The translations under genes and the position numbers were made by a program. From contig CALCYT010000026.1 of assembly GCA_937906455.1 (NCBI GenBank), forward strand, positions 1 through 64,000: a stretch of DNA of 64,000 nucleotides, given 5' to 3'. Of this stretch, positions 55,541 through 62,952 are shown piece by piece. Every line of letters begins with the position of its first letter. Positions within the stretch are counted from its first letter, which is position 1. The stretch is from an uncultured Bacteroidales bacterium. Lineage in GTDB: Bacteria; Bacteroidota; Bacteroidia; Bacteroidales; F082. The notes under the pieces are model-generated. The model had not been told where the DNA came from. It was given only the letters and a program-made list of their open reading frames with translations, and did no database searches.

Positions 55541-57466
55541 ATGGCGGAAGAAATTATTGACGATAACGTATTGGAAGACAACGAGTTAGACTTTACCACA
55601 AATGTAAATCCGGTCGATTACAACGACGATGCCATCCAGCATCTGTCGTGGAACGAGCATATCCGCAAGCGTCTTGGCATGTACATCGGCAAGGCGGGCG
55701 ACGGCTCGGCTCACGACGACGGAATATACATCCTGTTGAAGGAAATCATAGACAACAGCATCGACGAGTTCAACATGGGAGCGGGCAAGACCATAGAAAT
55801 CGACATCAACGACGGCAAGGTGCGTGTGCGCGACTACGGCCGCGGCATACCTCTCGCCTCGCTGAAAGACTGCATGGGACAGATGAACACCGGCGGAAAG
55901 TACAACACCGGAGCGTTCAAGAAGGCCGTGGGTCTCAACGGTGTGGGTGCCAAAGCCACCAACGCCGCATCATCATACTTCCGCGCACAGGCCTTCCGCG
56001 ACGGCATGACGAAAGTCGTTGAGTTCTCAAAAGGCGAGCTACTGTCAGAGTCGGAGATAATACCCACCGACCAGAAAAACGGCACCGAGATAACATTCGT
56101 GCCCGACGCCGAGCTATTCGGAAACTACCATTTCCTTATGGAATACGTCGATGAGATGGTTTGGAACTACGCCTTTTTGAACAGCGGCCTTACCCTCGTC
56201 CTCAACGGACAGAAATATCAGGCGAAAAACGGTCTCCTCGACCTGCTGACACGCAAAATCGGCAAGCTCGACACCTGCGCCTACCCTATCATACACATCA
56301 AAGAAGGCGACTTCGAATGCGCGTTCACACATTCCAACGTCAGCTCCAACGAGGAATATTTCCCGTTCGCCAACGGACAATACAACCCTCTCGGCGGCAC
56401 ACATCTCAACGTGTTCCGCGAGGCTATCGCCAAGACAATCAGAGAGTTCTATAACAAAGAATACGAGACATCCGACATCCGCAGCTCGTTCATCGCATCG
56501 TTGGCAATAAAAGTGGATGAGCCTGAGTTCGAGGGGCAGACGAAGACAAAATTCTCGTCGAACTACATGGACAAGGAGAGTGAGACAACCATCAGGCAGT
56601 ACATCACCGACATCATAAAACGGCATTTCGACAAGTTCCTGCACATGAACAGCGACGTGGCGGAGAGCTTGATGCGCAAGATAATACAAAACGAGAAAGA
56701 GCGCAAGGGCATGGCGAACATCAAGAAGCTTGCCCGCGAGAGTGCCAAGAAGGTGAGCCTCAACAACCGCAAGCTCCGCGACTGCCGAATACATTACAAC
56801 ACCAATCAGGAGAAACGCCTCGAATCGACGCTGTTCATCACCGAGGGCGACTCGGCATCCGGAAGCATCACCAAGAGCCGTGACGCACAGACACAAGCGG
56901 TGTTCAGTCTGCGAGGCAAGCCGCTCAACTGCTATGGCTTGACGAAGAAAATCGTTTACGAAAACGAGGAGTTCAACCTCTTGCAGGCAGCTTTGAATAT
57001 CGATGAATCGATAGAGAATCTGAGATACAACAACATAGTGATCGCCACCGATGCCGATGTCGATGGCATGCACATACGCCTGCTGATGCTCACTTTCTTC
57101 CTGCAGTTCTACCCCGACGTGGTACGCGGCGGGCATCTGTACATCTTGCAGACGCCGTTGTTCCGCGTGAGAAACAAGAAAGAGACGCGCTATTGCTACA
57201 CCGACGAAGAACGTGTCGATGCCATCAAGTCGCTCGGCGCGCATCCTGAGATAACGCGATTCAAAGGTCTCGGCGAGATCTCTCCCGACGAGTTCAGCTA
57301 TTTCATCGGTCCTAACATGCGCCTTGAGCCCATCATACTGCGCCACGACATGACGATTCCGGAATTGTTGAAATATTACATGGGGAAAAACACCGACCAG
57401 CGTCAGAAGTTCATCATCGACAACCTGAGGGTTGAGGACGACTCGAATATTGACAAGTTAGAATGA
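55541..57466 (+). CDS. parE: DNA topoisomerase IV subunit B
   Basis: 641 residues. GHKL ATPase motifs are KEIIDNSIDEFNMG, VRDYGRGIP and VGLNGVGAKATNA; the Toprim domain has EGDSASGSI and IATDADVDGMHIRLL. The shorter linker and the separate gyrA support ParE over GyrB. A promoter box (TATTTTTGC) lies ~25 bases upstream. No parC follows; a CRISPR-like repeat begins 13 bases after the stop. Confidence 0.9.
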   Translation: MAEEIIDDNVLEDNELDFTTNVNPVDYNDDAIQHLSWNEHIRKRLGMYIGKAGDGSAHDDGIYILLKEIIDNSIDEFNMGAGKTIEIDINDGKVRVRDYGRGIPLASLKDCMGQMNTGGKYNTGAFKKAVGLNGVGAKATNAASSYFRAQAFRDGMTKVVEFSKGELLSESEIIPTDQKNGTEITFVPDAELFGNYHFLMEYVDEMVWNYAFLNSGLTLVLNGQKYQAKNGLLDLLTRKIGKLDTCAYPIIHIKEGDFECAFTHSNVSSNEEYFPFANGQYNPLGGTHLNVFREAIAKTIREFYNKEYETSDIRSSFIASLAIKVDEPEFEGQTKTKFSSNYMDKESETTIRQYITDIIKRHFDKFLHMNSDVAESLMRKIIQNEKERKGMANIKKLARESAKKVSLNNRKLRDCRIHYNTNQEKRLESTLFITEGDSASGSITKSRDAQTQAVFSLRGKPLNCYGLTKKIVYENEEFNLLQAALNIDESIENLRYNNIVIATDADVDGMHIRLLMLTFFLQFYPDVVRGGHLYILQTPLFRVRNKKETRYCYTDEERVDAIKSLGAHPEITRFKGLGEISPDEFSYFIGPNMRLEPIILRHDMTIPELLKYYMGKNTDQRQKFIIDNLRVEDDSNIDKLE

Positions 57467-57479
57467 TAGTCAAGGCAAA

Positions 57480-57526
57480 GTTGTAAATTACTTTCAAAAT
57501 TTGTGTAAATTTGCATCGGAAACAAC
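57480..57526 (+). repeat. CRISPR-like 47-nt repeat, copy A
   Basis: Begins GTTGTAAATTACTTTC and ends ATCGGAAACAAC. It differs from the consensus GTTGTGAATTGCTTTC at two positions. An internal TAAATTTGC could be a promoter, as in type II-C repeats. No matching repeat lies 30 bases away. Confidence 0.8.
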
Positions 57527-57532
57527 ATTTGA

Positions 57533-57724
57533 GTGCGTATTTGCCGAAGGGGAATTGCGTTGTTTGGAGAAGAAGCCAGAAAAGCGATTCAAGATCGTCG
57601 TCGGGCGCAATCGGTAAAGGTTCCACGCCGAGCCATATTCTCAGTTTCCGAAGTTTGCGGATACATCTGCTTCGCGTCGGCCTTACTCGCTTTATGCGTA
57701 TATATGTCACTACGTTTGCTATAA
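57533..57724 (+). CDS. 63-residue ORF, copy 1, downstream of repeat A
   Basis: Starts GTG; protein MRICRRGIALFGEEARK..., with a C-terminal membrane helix CGYICFASALLALCVYMS. Two other nearly identical copies follow repeats C and F. It could be transcribed from the promoter box inside the repeat. The opposite strand is also open for ~100 codons, so the coding strand is uncertain. Unknown function. Confidence 0.4.
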   Translation: MRICRRGIALFGEEARKAIQDRRRAQSVKVPRRAIFSVSEVCGYICFASALLALCVYMSLRLL

Positions 57725-57776
57725 TTTTTTCTTTCATAATTTTTTAAATTTTTTGTTTGTATATTCAATTTTTTTG

Positions 57777-57785
57777 TATTTTTGC
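57777..57785 (+). promoter_or_regulatory. Promoter of short RNA 1
   Basis: TATTTTTGC with a TTTG about 17 bases upstream (57756-57759), a good Bacteroidota promoter. It is repeated before three other short RNAs. Confidence 0.6.
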
Positions 57786-57850
57786 AGTCGAAAAAGGTTG
57801 TTTGCAACCACCCAAGCTTTAGCCGGTGGTCGATGCTTTCAACCTTTTTT
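57786..57850 (+). ncRNA. Putative short structured RNA 1 with terminator
   Basis: About 65 nt. AAAAAGGTTG pairs with CAACCTTTTTT and an inner hairpin CCACC/GGTGG is enclosed. The final T-run contains the TTA that is the stop codon of the opposing toxin-like frame. It may be only a bidirectional terminator. Confidence 0.45.
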
Positions 57851-58532
57851 AATATAATATTGCCGAGGTTCGCAAGTTTTTAGTAATCGAATACAATCTG
57901 TAAAAATGTCTGTCTTCAAAGGTGTTGTTATTTTCTTCAACACTCAGATAAAAGGTGTCTCCCGCACACTCACACTTGTAATAAAAATATTCAACTGCCC
58001 ACATTTTCTTGTCTTGTTTAACATTTGGTTCGTGAGCCACCAGAGTTCCGTTTTTGAGTACTTTTTGAATATTGGAAGATATTTCATTCCAAAGAAAATT
58101 GGACGACTGAGCTATATCATTGGAGATATGACCTGTGGTTGTTGAATCAACAATCACCTCTATTTCTTCACCCCTTTTATCTATTCTTATGGGAGGTTTG
58201 CCTTGAAAAGAATGCACATTGCCAGCACTTTCCTTACGTAGGAAAGTGTCTCCTGCATAATGTTCCAACTTCTTGGACTTGGTGTTGCTGACCTGCTTGA
58301 AATACGTGTGTCTGCTGTCGGGGTCGTCAGGGTTCTCTGGTTTCTTGGAGCAGAATATTTCACCTGTCTCTGCCGGGTTGCCTGCCAGTCCGGGCGACCG
58401 TATGGCCCCCTTCTCGGTGCCGTAGTCGGCCAGTTGCTTGGAGGAGAGGCCGCGCGTGTCGATGGGGTCGTCGGTCTCCTCCCATTCGCACTTGCAGTTC
58501 CAGAGGGTGCCGGGGTCTCGGACGGTGACAAC
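57849..58532 (-). pseudogene. MuF-like C-terminal fragment with toxin-like domain, cassette 1
   Basis: About 227 codons open with no start codon of their own. The N-terminal part LWNCKCEWEETDDPIDTRGL, then KQLADYGTEKGAIRSPGLAG, resembles the Cys-rich end of phage Mu F-like head proteins. The C-terminal ~135 residues (SNFLWNEISSNIQKVLKNG, TFYLSVEENNN, FYRLYSITKN) are cassette-specific and resemble RelE/barnase-like nuclease tips of phage polymorphic toxins. Toxin identity is inferred. Confidence 0.55.
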
Positions 58533-58685
58533 TTACGTGTTCTTGACGCCAAGTTGCGTTACTACACGCACATCGCCGACCCTGACAGCCTGAATGACAC
58601 GGAATGGGCAATGATGGTCAAGGAACTCGAATGGGTAAGAAAGAAGAGGCTAAGAAGAGATTATCAATGCCAGAGACCCCAGTGA
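58506..58685 (+). pseudogene. C-terminal fragment of a phage gene (probable tail chaperone), cassette 1
   Basis: Reads DAKLRYYTHIADPDSLNDTE, then MVKELEWVRKK, then stop. In tailed phages a gene of this kind precedes the tape-measure gene, as here. It overlaps the MuF fragment on the other strand at the junction, and the same junction recurs in cassettes 2 and 3. Confidence 0.5.
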
Positions 58686-58906
58686 TTCAGAGGTGAGGGA
58701 TATGACAGAAAATGAAACGGATTTCCATCTTTAGACCGTTTGCGCTTGTTCTTTTTCATGCGTCTGTCGGCTTCAAGTATGCGTTCCTGCTCTTCTTTTG
58801 AAATCCTGCCTGTCGCAAGACGGTAAAACGTCACGACAACCACGCCGGCGATTAAGACGGCGATAAGAGCTAAAACTGCAAGCACTATGTAGATCAGGAT
58901 TTTCAT
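58664..58906 (-). CDS. Small single-helix membrane protein, cassette 1
   Basis: 80 residues: a helix (IYIVLAVLALIAVLIAGVVV) then a basic tail (RRMKKNKRKRSK). Its own promoter (TATTTTTGC, 58910-58918) is so close that the message would be leaderless. The two sister cassettes carry different proteins of the same design in the same slot, as expected for a phage moron. Confidence 0.6.
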   Translation of the reverse strand: MKILIYIVLAVLALIAVLIAGVVVVTFYRLATGRISKEEQERILEADRRMKKNKRKRSKDGNPFHFLSYPSPLNHWGLWH

Positions 58907-58947
58907 GATGCAAAAATAGACAAATTATCAATTCAAAAAACAAAAAA

Positions 58948-59154
58948 ATGTCAAACACTGTTGAATTTATAATCAACCTTAACGGCAACGCCCACACTGG
59001 CATTGCGCAGCTGGACAAGGCTCTTGGAAAATTCAAACTCCAAGCGAAGAGTGTGCCGAACCCAATGGAGCGCATCAACAGTGCGGTATTCGAGCTTAAC
59101 AACATATTCCAGGCGGTGCAGAACACCGTCGGCAAGGTTGTAAGCGTGGCACGT
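58948..59154 (+). pseudogene. Tape-measure N-terminal fragment, copy 1
   Basis: 69 codons (starts MSNTVEFIINLNGN; VFELNNIFQAVQNTVGKVV) resembling the beginning of a phage tape-measure protein. It is interrupted by repeat B, after which the frame runs to a stop at 59238. From about 58979 it is nearly identical to the copy at 63.3 kb and is cut at the same base. Confidence 0.6.
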
Positions 59155-59278
59155 GTTGTGAATTGCTTTCAAAATTTGTGTAAATTTGCATCGGAAACAA
59201 CGCTGGAATATGGCAAGGGTAAGATGATTTTGTTGTGAATTGCTTTCAAAATTTGTGTAAATTTGCATCGGAAACAAT
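59155..59278 (+). CRISPR. Mini CRISPR-like array: two 47-nt repeats and one 30-nt spacer
   Basis: Repeats B (59155-59201) and C (59232-59278) are identical except for the last base (AAC versus AAT). They enclose a 30-nt spacer (59202-59231; starts GCTGGAATATGGCAAGGG), the usual spacer length of type II-C systems. The repeat starts GTTGTGAATTGCTTTCAA and ends GGAAACAAC, like known Bacteroidota Cas9-associated repeats. The termini GTTGT and ACAAC are complementary. No cas gene or tracrRNA is visible. Confidence 0.65.
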
Positions 59279-59285
59279 ATTTTAA

Positions 59286-59477
59286 GTGCGTATTTGTCGA
59301 AGGGGAATTGCGTTGTTTGGAGAAGAAGCCGGAAAAGCGATTCAAGATCGTCGTCGGGCGCAATCGGTAAAGGTTCCACGCCGAGCCATATTCTCAGTTT
59401 CCGAAGTTTGCGGATACATCTGCTTCGCGTCGGCCTTACTCGCTTTATGCGTATATATGTCACTACGTTTGCTATAA
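59286..59477 (+). CDS. 63-residue ORF, copy 2, downstream of repeat C
   Basis: Same as copy 1 except for a few substitutions (for example Arg to Gly in GEEAGKA). It keeps its GTG start, frame and membrane helix, which gives weak support for coding function. Confidence 0.4.
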   Translation: MRICRRGIALFGEEAGKAIQDRRRAQSVKVPRRAIFSVSEVCGYICFASALLALCVYMSLRLL

Positions 59478-59529
59478 TTTTTTCTTCCATGATTTTTTAA
59501 ATTTTTTGTTTGTATATTCAATTTTTTTG

Positions 59530-59538
59530 TATTTTTGC
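59530..59538 (+). promoter_or_regulatory. Promoter of short RNA 2
   Basis: TATTTTTGC in the same sequence context as before short RNA 1. Confidence 0.6.
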
Positions 59539-59540
59539 AG

Positions 59541-59603
59541 AGTCCTTTTTTAGGGAGAAGCTTCGGCTCCACCCTGGACATGTCCGCTTCGGCGGACTTT
59601 TTT
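59541..59603 (+). ncRNA. Putative short structured RNA 2 with intrinsic terminator
   Basis: AGTCC pairs with GGACA farther on, enclosing a GAAGC-TTCG-GCTCC hairpin; GTCCGC-TTCG-GCGGAC followed by six T is a strong terminator. The T-run overlaps the stop codon of the opposing toxin-like frame. Confidence 0.5.
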
Positions 59604-60426
59604 ATTCTACATCAAAGATCTCTAACATGCCATCGTTTGTGTTTATCACACAATAAACTCTTTTAATATAATTTGCCGGATGCCTTCTTTCTCCTGTTTC
59701 TTTGTCTGTGTAGGATATATTTTTGAATTTGTCAATGCCTTCGACTATTTTTGAACTATCATACATGGACGGATCGTGGAAATATAAGCAAACAGCATCG
59801 GCAGGTTCTGTAACATAGTCTAAATGATTGAATTTCTTGAGTTGAATGTTTTTTCCCACAAGAACATTTCTGATATTTGTTGTCTGTTGGGTGACAGAAG
59901 CGATGTCCATCCTTTTTCCATTAAGATCCAAATCCAATGCAGGATCGACAATGTTCGTTTGTGGATTCTTATTTTTCTCGTTACACAGGACAACTCTGTT
60001 GCCCAAACGATATAAAATATCTTGACATTTTTCCTCTAATTGTGTACTTGTGAGTTGTTCCTTAAAGAATGTTTCTTCTTTATCTGCCGAATGCACTTCG
60101 TGTCCCACATGCGTGGCTTTCACGCCGCCAGTCTTCCAATCAAAATCCACATCCTTGTAATCCGGATTATTGTGCAGTGATATATACTCCTTATGGTGTT
60201 CTTCTATTGGTCGGAAGAACTCCTCCACAATTTCAGAACCATGCTTGCCGGCATTTTTCACATAAGGGCACTCATTCGTAAAAATCTCCCCTGTCTTTGC
60301 CGGGTTGCCTTCGAGACCACGGGAATGGATGGCGCCCTTGGCGGTGCCGTAGTCGGCCAGTTGCTTGGGGGTGAGGCCGCGCGTGTCGATGGGGTTGTCG
60401 GTCTCCTCCCAGTCGCACTTGCAGTT
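59602..60426 (-). pseudogene. MuF-like C-terminal fragment with toxin-like domain, cassette 2
   Basis: 275 open codons after a TAG at the position where cassette 1 has Trp. The shared platform (NCKCDWEETDNPIDTRGLTP, GNPAKTGEIF) is followed by GSEIVEEFFRPIEEHHKEYI and a nuclease-like module with DLDLNGKRMDIASVT, LVGKNIQLKKFNHL and VYCVINTNDG. This pattern resembles CdiA-CT/BECR-type toxins. An internal ATG at 60261 could still express the last 219 residues. Confidence 0.55.
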
Positions 60427-60432
60427 CTAAAG

Positions 60433-60597
60433 GTTACCGGGGTCGCAGATAGCGATGGAGGGCGTAAGCTAAACGCATAGCTGCGCTACTATATGCACAT
60501 TGCAGACCTCGACAGTCTGACAGACCAAGATTGGGCTATGGAAGTCAGTGAACTTGAGTGGATAAGGCGCGAGGAGTCTAAGGCTAATAAAGTCTAA
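60433..60597 (+). pseudogene. Tail-chaperone C-terminal fragment, cassette 2
   Basis: VTGVADSDGGRKLNA, a TAG, then LRYYMHIADLDSLTDQDWAM and ELEWIRREESKANKV. It is homologous to the cassette 1 fragment but with an internal stop. Confidence 0.5.
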
Positions 60598-60746
60598 TCC
60601 TCATTTATAGTAATATTGACATGAAAGCATGTGCCATTATTGATACCTTTTTTAATCCGTCTGTTTTTTTTCAAGCGGATGACACTGATAACAGGAAGTG
60701 CTATAATCAATAACAACAGTATAAATAAAACAAACAAAGCCTCCAT
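60594..60746 (-). CDS. Small single-helix membrane protein, cassette 2
   Basis: 50 residues: MEALFVLFILLLLIIALPVI, then basic VIRLKKNRRIKK. An own promoter (TATCTTTGC, 60767-60775) and a GGAG just after the start region are visible. It occupies the slot of the other two cassettes but shares no sequence with them. Confidence 0.55.
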   Translation of the reverse strand: MEALFVLFILLLLIIALPVISVIRLKKNRRIKKGINNGTCFHVNITINED

Positions 60747-60803
60747 ATAATGAAATTAATCACGCTGCAAAGATAATAAAAAATGTCAATACGACAAAAA
60801 ATT

Positions 60804-60850
60804 GTTGTAAATTGCTTTCAAAATTTGTGTAAATTTGCATCGGAAACAAT
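60804..60850 (+). repeat. CRISPR-like 47-nt repeat, copy D
   Basis: Starts GTTGTAAATTGCTTTCAA and ends GGAAACAAT. The 63-codon ORF is missing after it; only the AT-rich promoter part of the downstream block remains. Confidence 0.8.
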
Positions 60851-60890
60851 ATTTTTTTAAATTTTTTGTTGTTTGTATTAAATAGTTTTG

Positions 60891-60899
60891 TATTTTTGC
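60891..60899 (+). promoter_or_regulatory. Promoter of short RNA 4
   Basis: TATTTTTGC, in the context TTTGTATTAAATAGTTTTG similar to the other three. Confidence 0.55.
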
Positions 60900-60901
60900 A
60901 G

Positions 60902-60942
60902 CGCGGGGGGGTGTACCGAAAGGAGCCTCCCGTTCCGTTTTT
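60902..60942 (+). ncRNA. Putative short structured RNA in the D-E interval
   Basis: About 41 nt: a G-rich run (CGGGGGGG) pairs with CCTCCCG around a GAAA-containing loop, followed by CGTTTTT. As in the other cassettes, the T-run overlaps the stop codon of an opposing frame. Confidence 0.4.
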
Positions 60943-61028
60943 ATCTCATTTGATATGTTTTATCCCCACATACAACAAAGACAGATTCAAAGTCTTTAAA
61001 ACCACTTCCGAGTGTATTCCTTAATCCA
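60941..61028 (-). pseudogene. 3' remnant of a fourth toxin-like cassette
   Basis: The last 28 codons of a minus-strand frame (LRNTLGSGFKDFESVFVVCG, ends TYQMR) stop at the short-RNA terminator as in the three large cassettes. Everything upstream has been replaced by repeat E. Confidence 0.45.
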
Positions 61029-61075
61029 GTTGTAAATTGCTTTCAAAATTTGTGTAAATTTGCATCGGAAACAAT
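61029..61075 (+). repeat. CRISPR-like 47-nt repeat, copy E
   Basis: Starts GTTGTAAATTGCTTTCAA, ends GGAAACAAT; 178 bases after copy D. Confidence 0.8.
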
Positions 61076-61083
61076 TTTTTTGT

Positions 61084-61092
61084 TATCTTTGC
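61084..61092 (+). promoter_or_regulatory. Promoter of hicBA
   Basis: TATCTTTGC immediately after repeat E, 27 bases before the hicB ATG. Confidence 0.55.
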
Positions 61093-61118
61093 AGCATGAA
61101 AACAAGGAGGAACAAGTC

Positions 61119-61337
61119 ATGGAATACACCATCGTGATCGAGAAAGATCCCAAAACAAACACCTACACAGGTCAATGTGTTCAAGTTCCTGCCGCCATCA
61201 GCCAAGGCGACACCTACGAGGAACTGATTGAGAATATGAAGGACGCCATAAACCTTGTACTCGGATATTACAAGGACAAAGCCGCCGCAGATAGTCGCGG
61301 ACACCGCGTGTTCTACCGCAAACTCAATCTTGCATGA
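61119..61337 (+). CDS. hicB: HicB-family antitoxin
   Basis: 72 residues, partial RNase H fold: EYTIVIEKDPKTNTYTGQCV, PAAISQGDTYEELIENMKDA. A strong AAGGAGG lies eight bases before the ATG, which fixes the start and excludes the longer frame through the repeat. It overlaps hicA by four bases. The order is antitoxin first. No separate DNA-binding domain is seen, so autoregulation may be weak or by another means. Confidence 0.85.
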   Translation: MEYTIVIEKDPKTNTYTGQCVQVPAAISQGDTYEELIENMKDAINLVLGYYKDKAAADSRGHRVFYRKLNLA

Positions 61338-61528
61338 AAAGAAAATTGTTCATTGCGCACTTGAATAGAAACGGCTGTGAGCTTTTGCGAGAGGGTGGCC
61401 GGCACACGCTTTTCCGCAACACGAAAAGCGGCTTTATCTCGGCCGTTCCGCGACATCCCGACTTCAACGACATCACCTGCAGGAAAATCTGCAAGGAGCT
61501 CGATATACCTTATCCGGGTAAAAATTAA
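61334..61528 (+). CDS. hicA: HicA-family mRNA interferase toxin
   Basis: 64 residues, dsRBD-like fold. GCELLREGGRHTLFRN carries the conserved Gly-Gly-x-His with the catalytic His, and AVPRHPDFNDITCRKICKEL the second half. It cleaves mRNA when free of HicB. The pair is intact and occupies the interval between repeats E and F alone. The 62 bases from its stop to repeat F hold no recognised gene. Confidence 0.88.
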   Translation: MKRKLFIAHLNRNGCELLREGGRHTLFRNTKSGFISAVPRHPDFNDITCRKICKELDIPYPGKN

Positions 61529-61590
61529 CCTTCATTATTAAAGACTTCCCCAAAAATTTCCAGTTTTTTCAACTTTTTCATGACAATTCA

Positions 61591-61637
61591 GTTGTGAATT
61601 GCTTTCAAAATTTGTGTAAATTTGCATCGGAAACAAC
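61591..61637 (+). repeat. CRISPR-like 47-nt repeat, copy F
   Basis: Starts GTTGTGAATTGCTTTCAA and ends GGAAACAAC; identical to copy B. Confidence 0.82.
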
Positions 61638-61643
61638 ATTTGA

Positions 61644-61835
61644 GTGCGTATTTGCCGAAGGGGAATTGCGTTGTTTGGAGAAGAAGCCAGAAAAGCGATT
61701 CGATATCGTCGTCGGGCGCAATCGGTAAAGGTTCCACGCCGAGCCATATTCTCAGTTTCCGAAGTTTGCGGATACATCTGCTTCGCGTCGGCCTTACTCG
61801 CTTTATGCGTATATATGTCACTACGTTTGCTATAA
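61644..61835 (+). CDS. 63-residue ORF, copy 3, downstream of repeat F
   Basis: Identical to copy 1 except near residues 20-21 (Gln-Asp to Arg-Tyr). GTG start, one membrane helix. Coding status uncertain. Confidence 0.4.
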   Translation: MRICRRGIALFGEEARKAIRYRRRAQSVKVPRRAIFSVSEVCGYICFASALLALCVYMSLRLL

Positions 61836-61887
61836 TTTTTTCTTTCATGATTTTTTAAATTTTTTGTTTGTATATTCAATTTTTTTG

Positions 61888-61896
61888 TATTTTTGC
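61888..61896 (+). promoter_or_regulatory. Promoter of short RNA 3
   Basis: TATTTTTGC, same context as before short RNAs 1 and 2. Confidence 0.6.
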
Positions 61897-61898
61897 AG

Positions 61899-61967
61899 AG
61901 TCTAATATTTGGGTAGGGCTTTCGGGCCGTATCAACTTTAGACTTACCCGCCTCGGCGGGTTTTTTT
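61899..61967 (+). ncRNA. Putative short structured RNA 3 with intrinsic terminator
   Basis: AGTCTAA pairs with TTTAGACT (outer stem), with an inner GGGC/GCCC-like hairpin around TTTCG; ACCCGCCTCGGCGGGT then seven T is the terminator. Sequence differs from RNA 2 while the outer pairing is kept. Confidence 0.5.
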
Positions 61968-62778
61968 ATTCCACATTGAAAACTTCAAACCTTCCATTGC
62001 CTTCGTTGATTACACAATAAATGTGCTTAATTCGGATGACATGATATTTCAGTTCTCCTGTTTCCTTGTCTCTGTATTGCATTTTCTTCATTTCCTCAAA
62101 TCCCTTGGTTACTTTTTCGGGACTGAACAATGAAGGGTCATGAAAATAGAGACAGACGGAATCAGATTCTTCTATCACATAAGGGAGTCGGTTGTATTTT
62201 CTAAGTTGATGGTTTTTGCCTAACAGATTATTTCGGTAGTGTTCCTTTGGTTCCGTAACGGAGGAAATATCCATTCTTTTACCATTGAGAAGCAAATCGA
62301 GGGCGGTATCGGGTTTACCGGGCACGCTTTCAATGCCCTCCTCACAAAGAATTGCACTGTTACCGAGACGGAAAAGAATATCCTGACAATAATTTTCCAA
62401 CTGGTTGGGAGTTAAACCAAAATATCGACTTCTATCGCTGGATAGATTGGAATGCCTGACATGCGTTGCCTTCAGTCCACCATTTCCCCAATCAAAATCC
62501 ACATCCTTGTAATCCGGATTATTGTGCAGTGATATATACTCCTTATGGTGTTCTTCTATTGGTCGGAAGAACTCCTCTACAATTTCAGAACCATGCCTGC
62601 CGGCCTTTTTCACATAAGGGCACTCGTCAGTGAAAATCTTCCCTGTCTTTGCCGGGTTGCCTGCCAGTCCGGGCGACCGTATGGCCCCCTTCTCGGTGCC
62701 GTAGTCGGCCAGTTGCTTGGGGGTGAGGCCGCGCGTGTCGACGGGGTCGTCGGTCTCCTCCCAGTCGCACTTGCAGTT
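61966..62778 (-). pseudogene. MuF-like C-terminal fragment with toxin-like domain, cassette 3
   Basis: 271 open codons after a TAG at the cassette-1 Trp position. Platform NCKCDWEETDDPVDTRGLTP and GNPAKTGKIFTDECPYVKKA is followed by a domain homologous to cassette 2 at ~45% by eye (DLLLNGKRMDISSVT, LLGKNHQLRKYNRL, SVCLYFHDPSLF, IYCVINEGNG). The two sister domains suggest a real fold under selection for diversity. Internal ATG at 62613. Confidence 0.55.
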
Positions 62779-62784
62779 CTAAAG

Positions 62785-62952
62785 GTTACCGGGGTTGCAG
62801 ACAGCGATGGAATGCGTAAGCTAAACGCATAGCTGCACTAATATATGCACATCGCCGACCTCGACAGCCTGAATGACACGGAATGGGCAATGATGGTCAA
62901 GGAACTTGAGTGGGTAAGAAAGGAAGAGGTTAAGGCAAACAAAATATACTAA
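62785..62952 (+). pseudogene. Tail-chaperone C-terminal fragment, cassette 3
   Basis: VTGVADSDGMRKLNA, then two in-frame stops, then MHIADLDSLNDTEWAMMVKE and LEWVRKEEVKANK. Its stop overlaps the end of the opposing membrane-protein gene. Confidence 0.5.

Noticed and set aside
56114..57346. 410-codon minus-strand ORF
   Set aside because: Lies wholly antisense to parE; composition follows the parE codon bias and no family is recognisable.
58260..58505. Plus-strand extension of the chaperone fragment upstream of the junction
   Set aside because: This part of the open frame is antisense to the MuF platform and reads as low-complexity Gly/Val/Leu, so only the part after the junction is kept.
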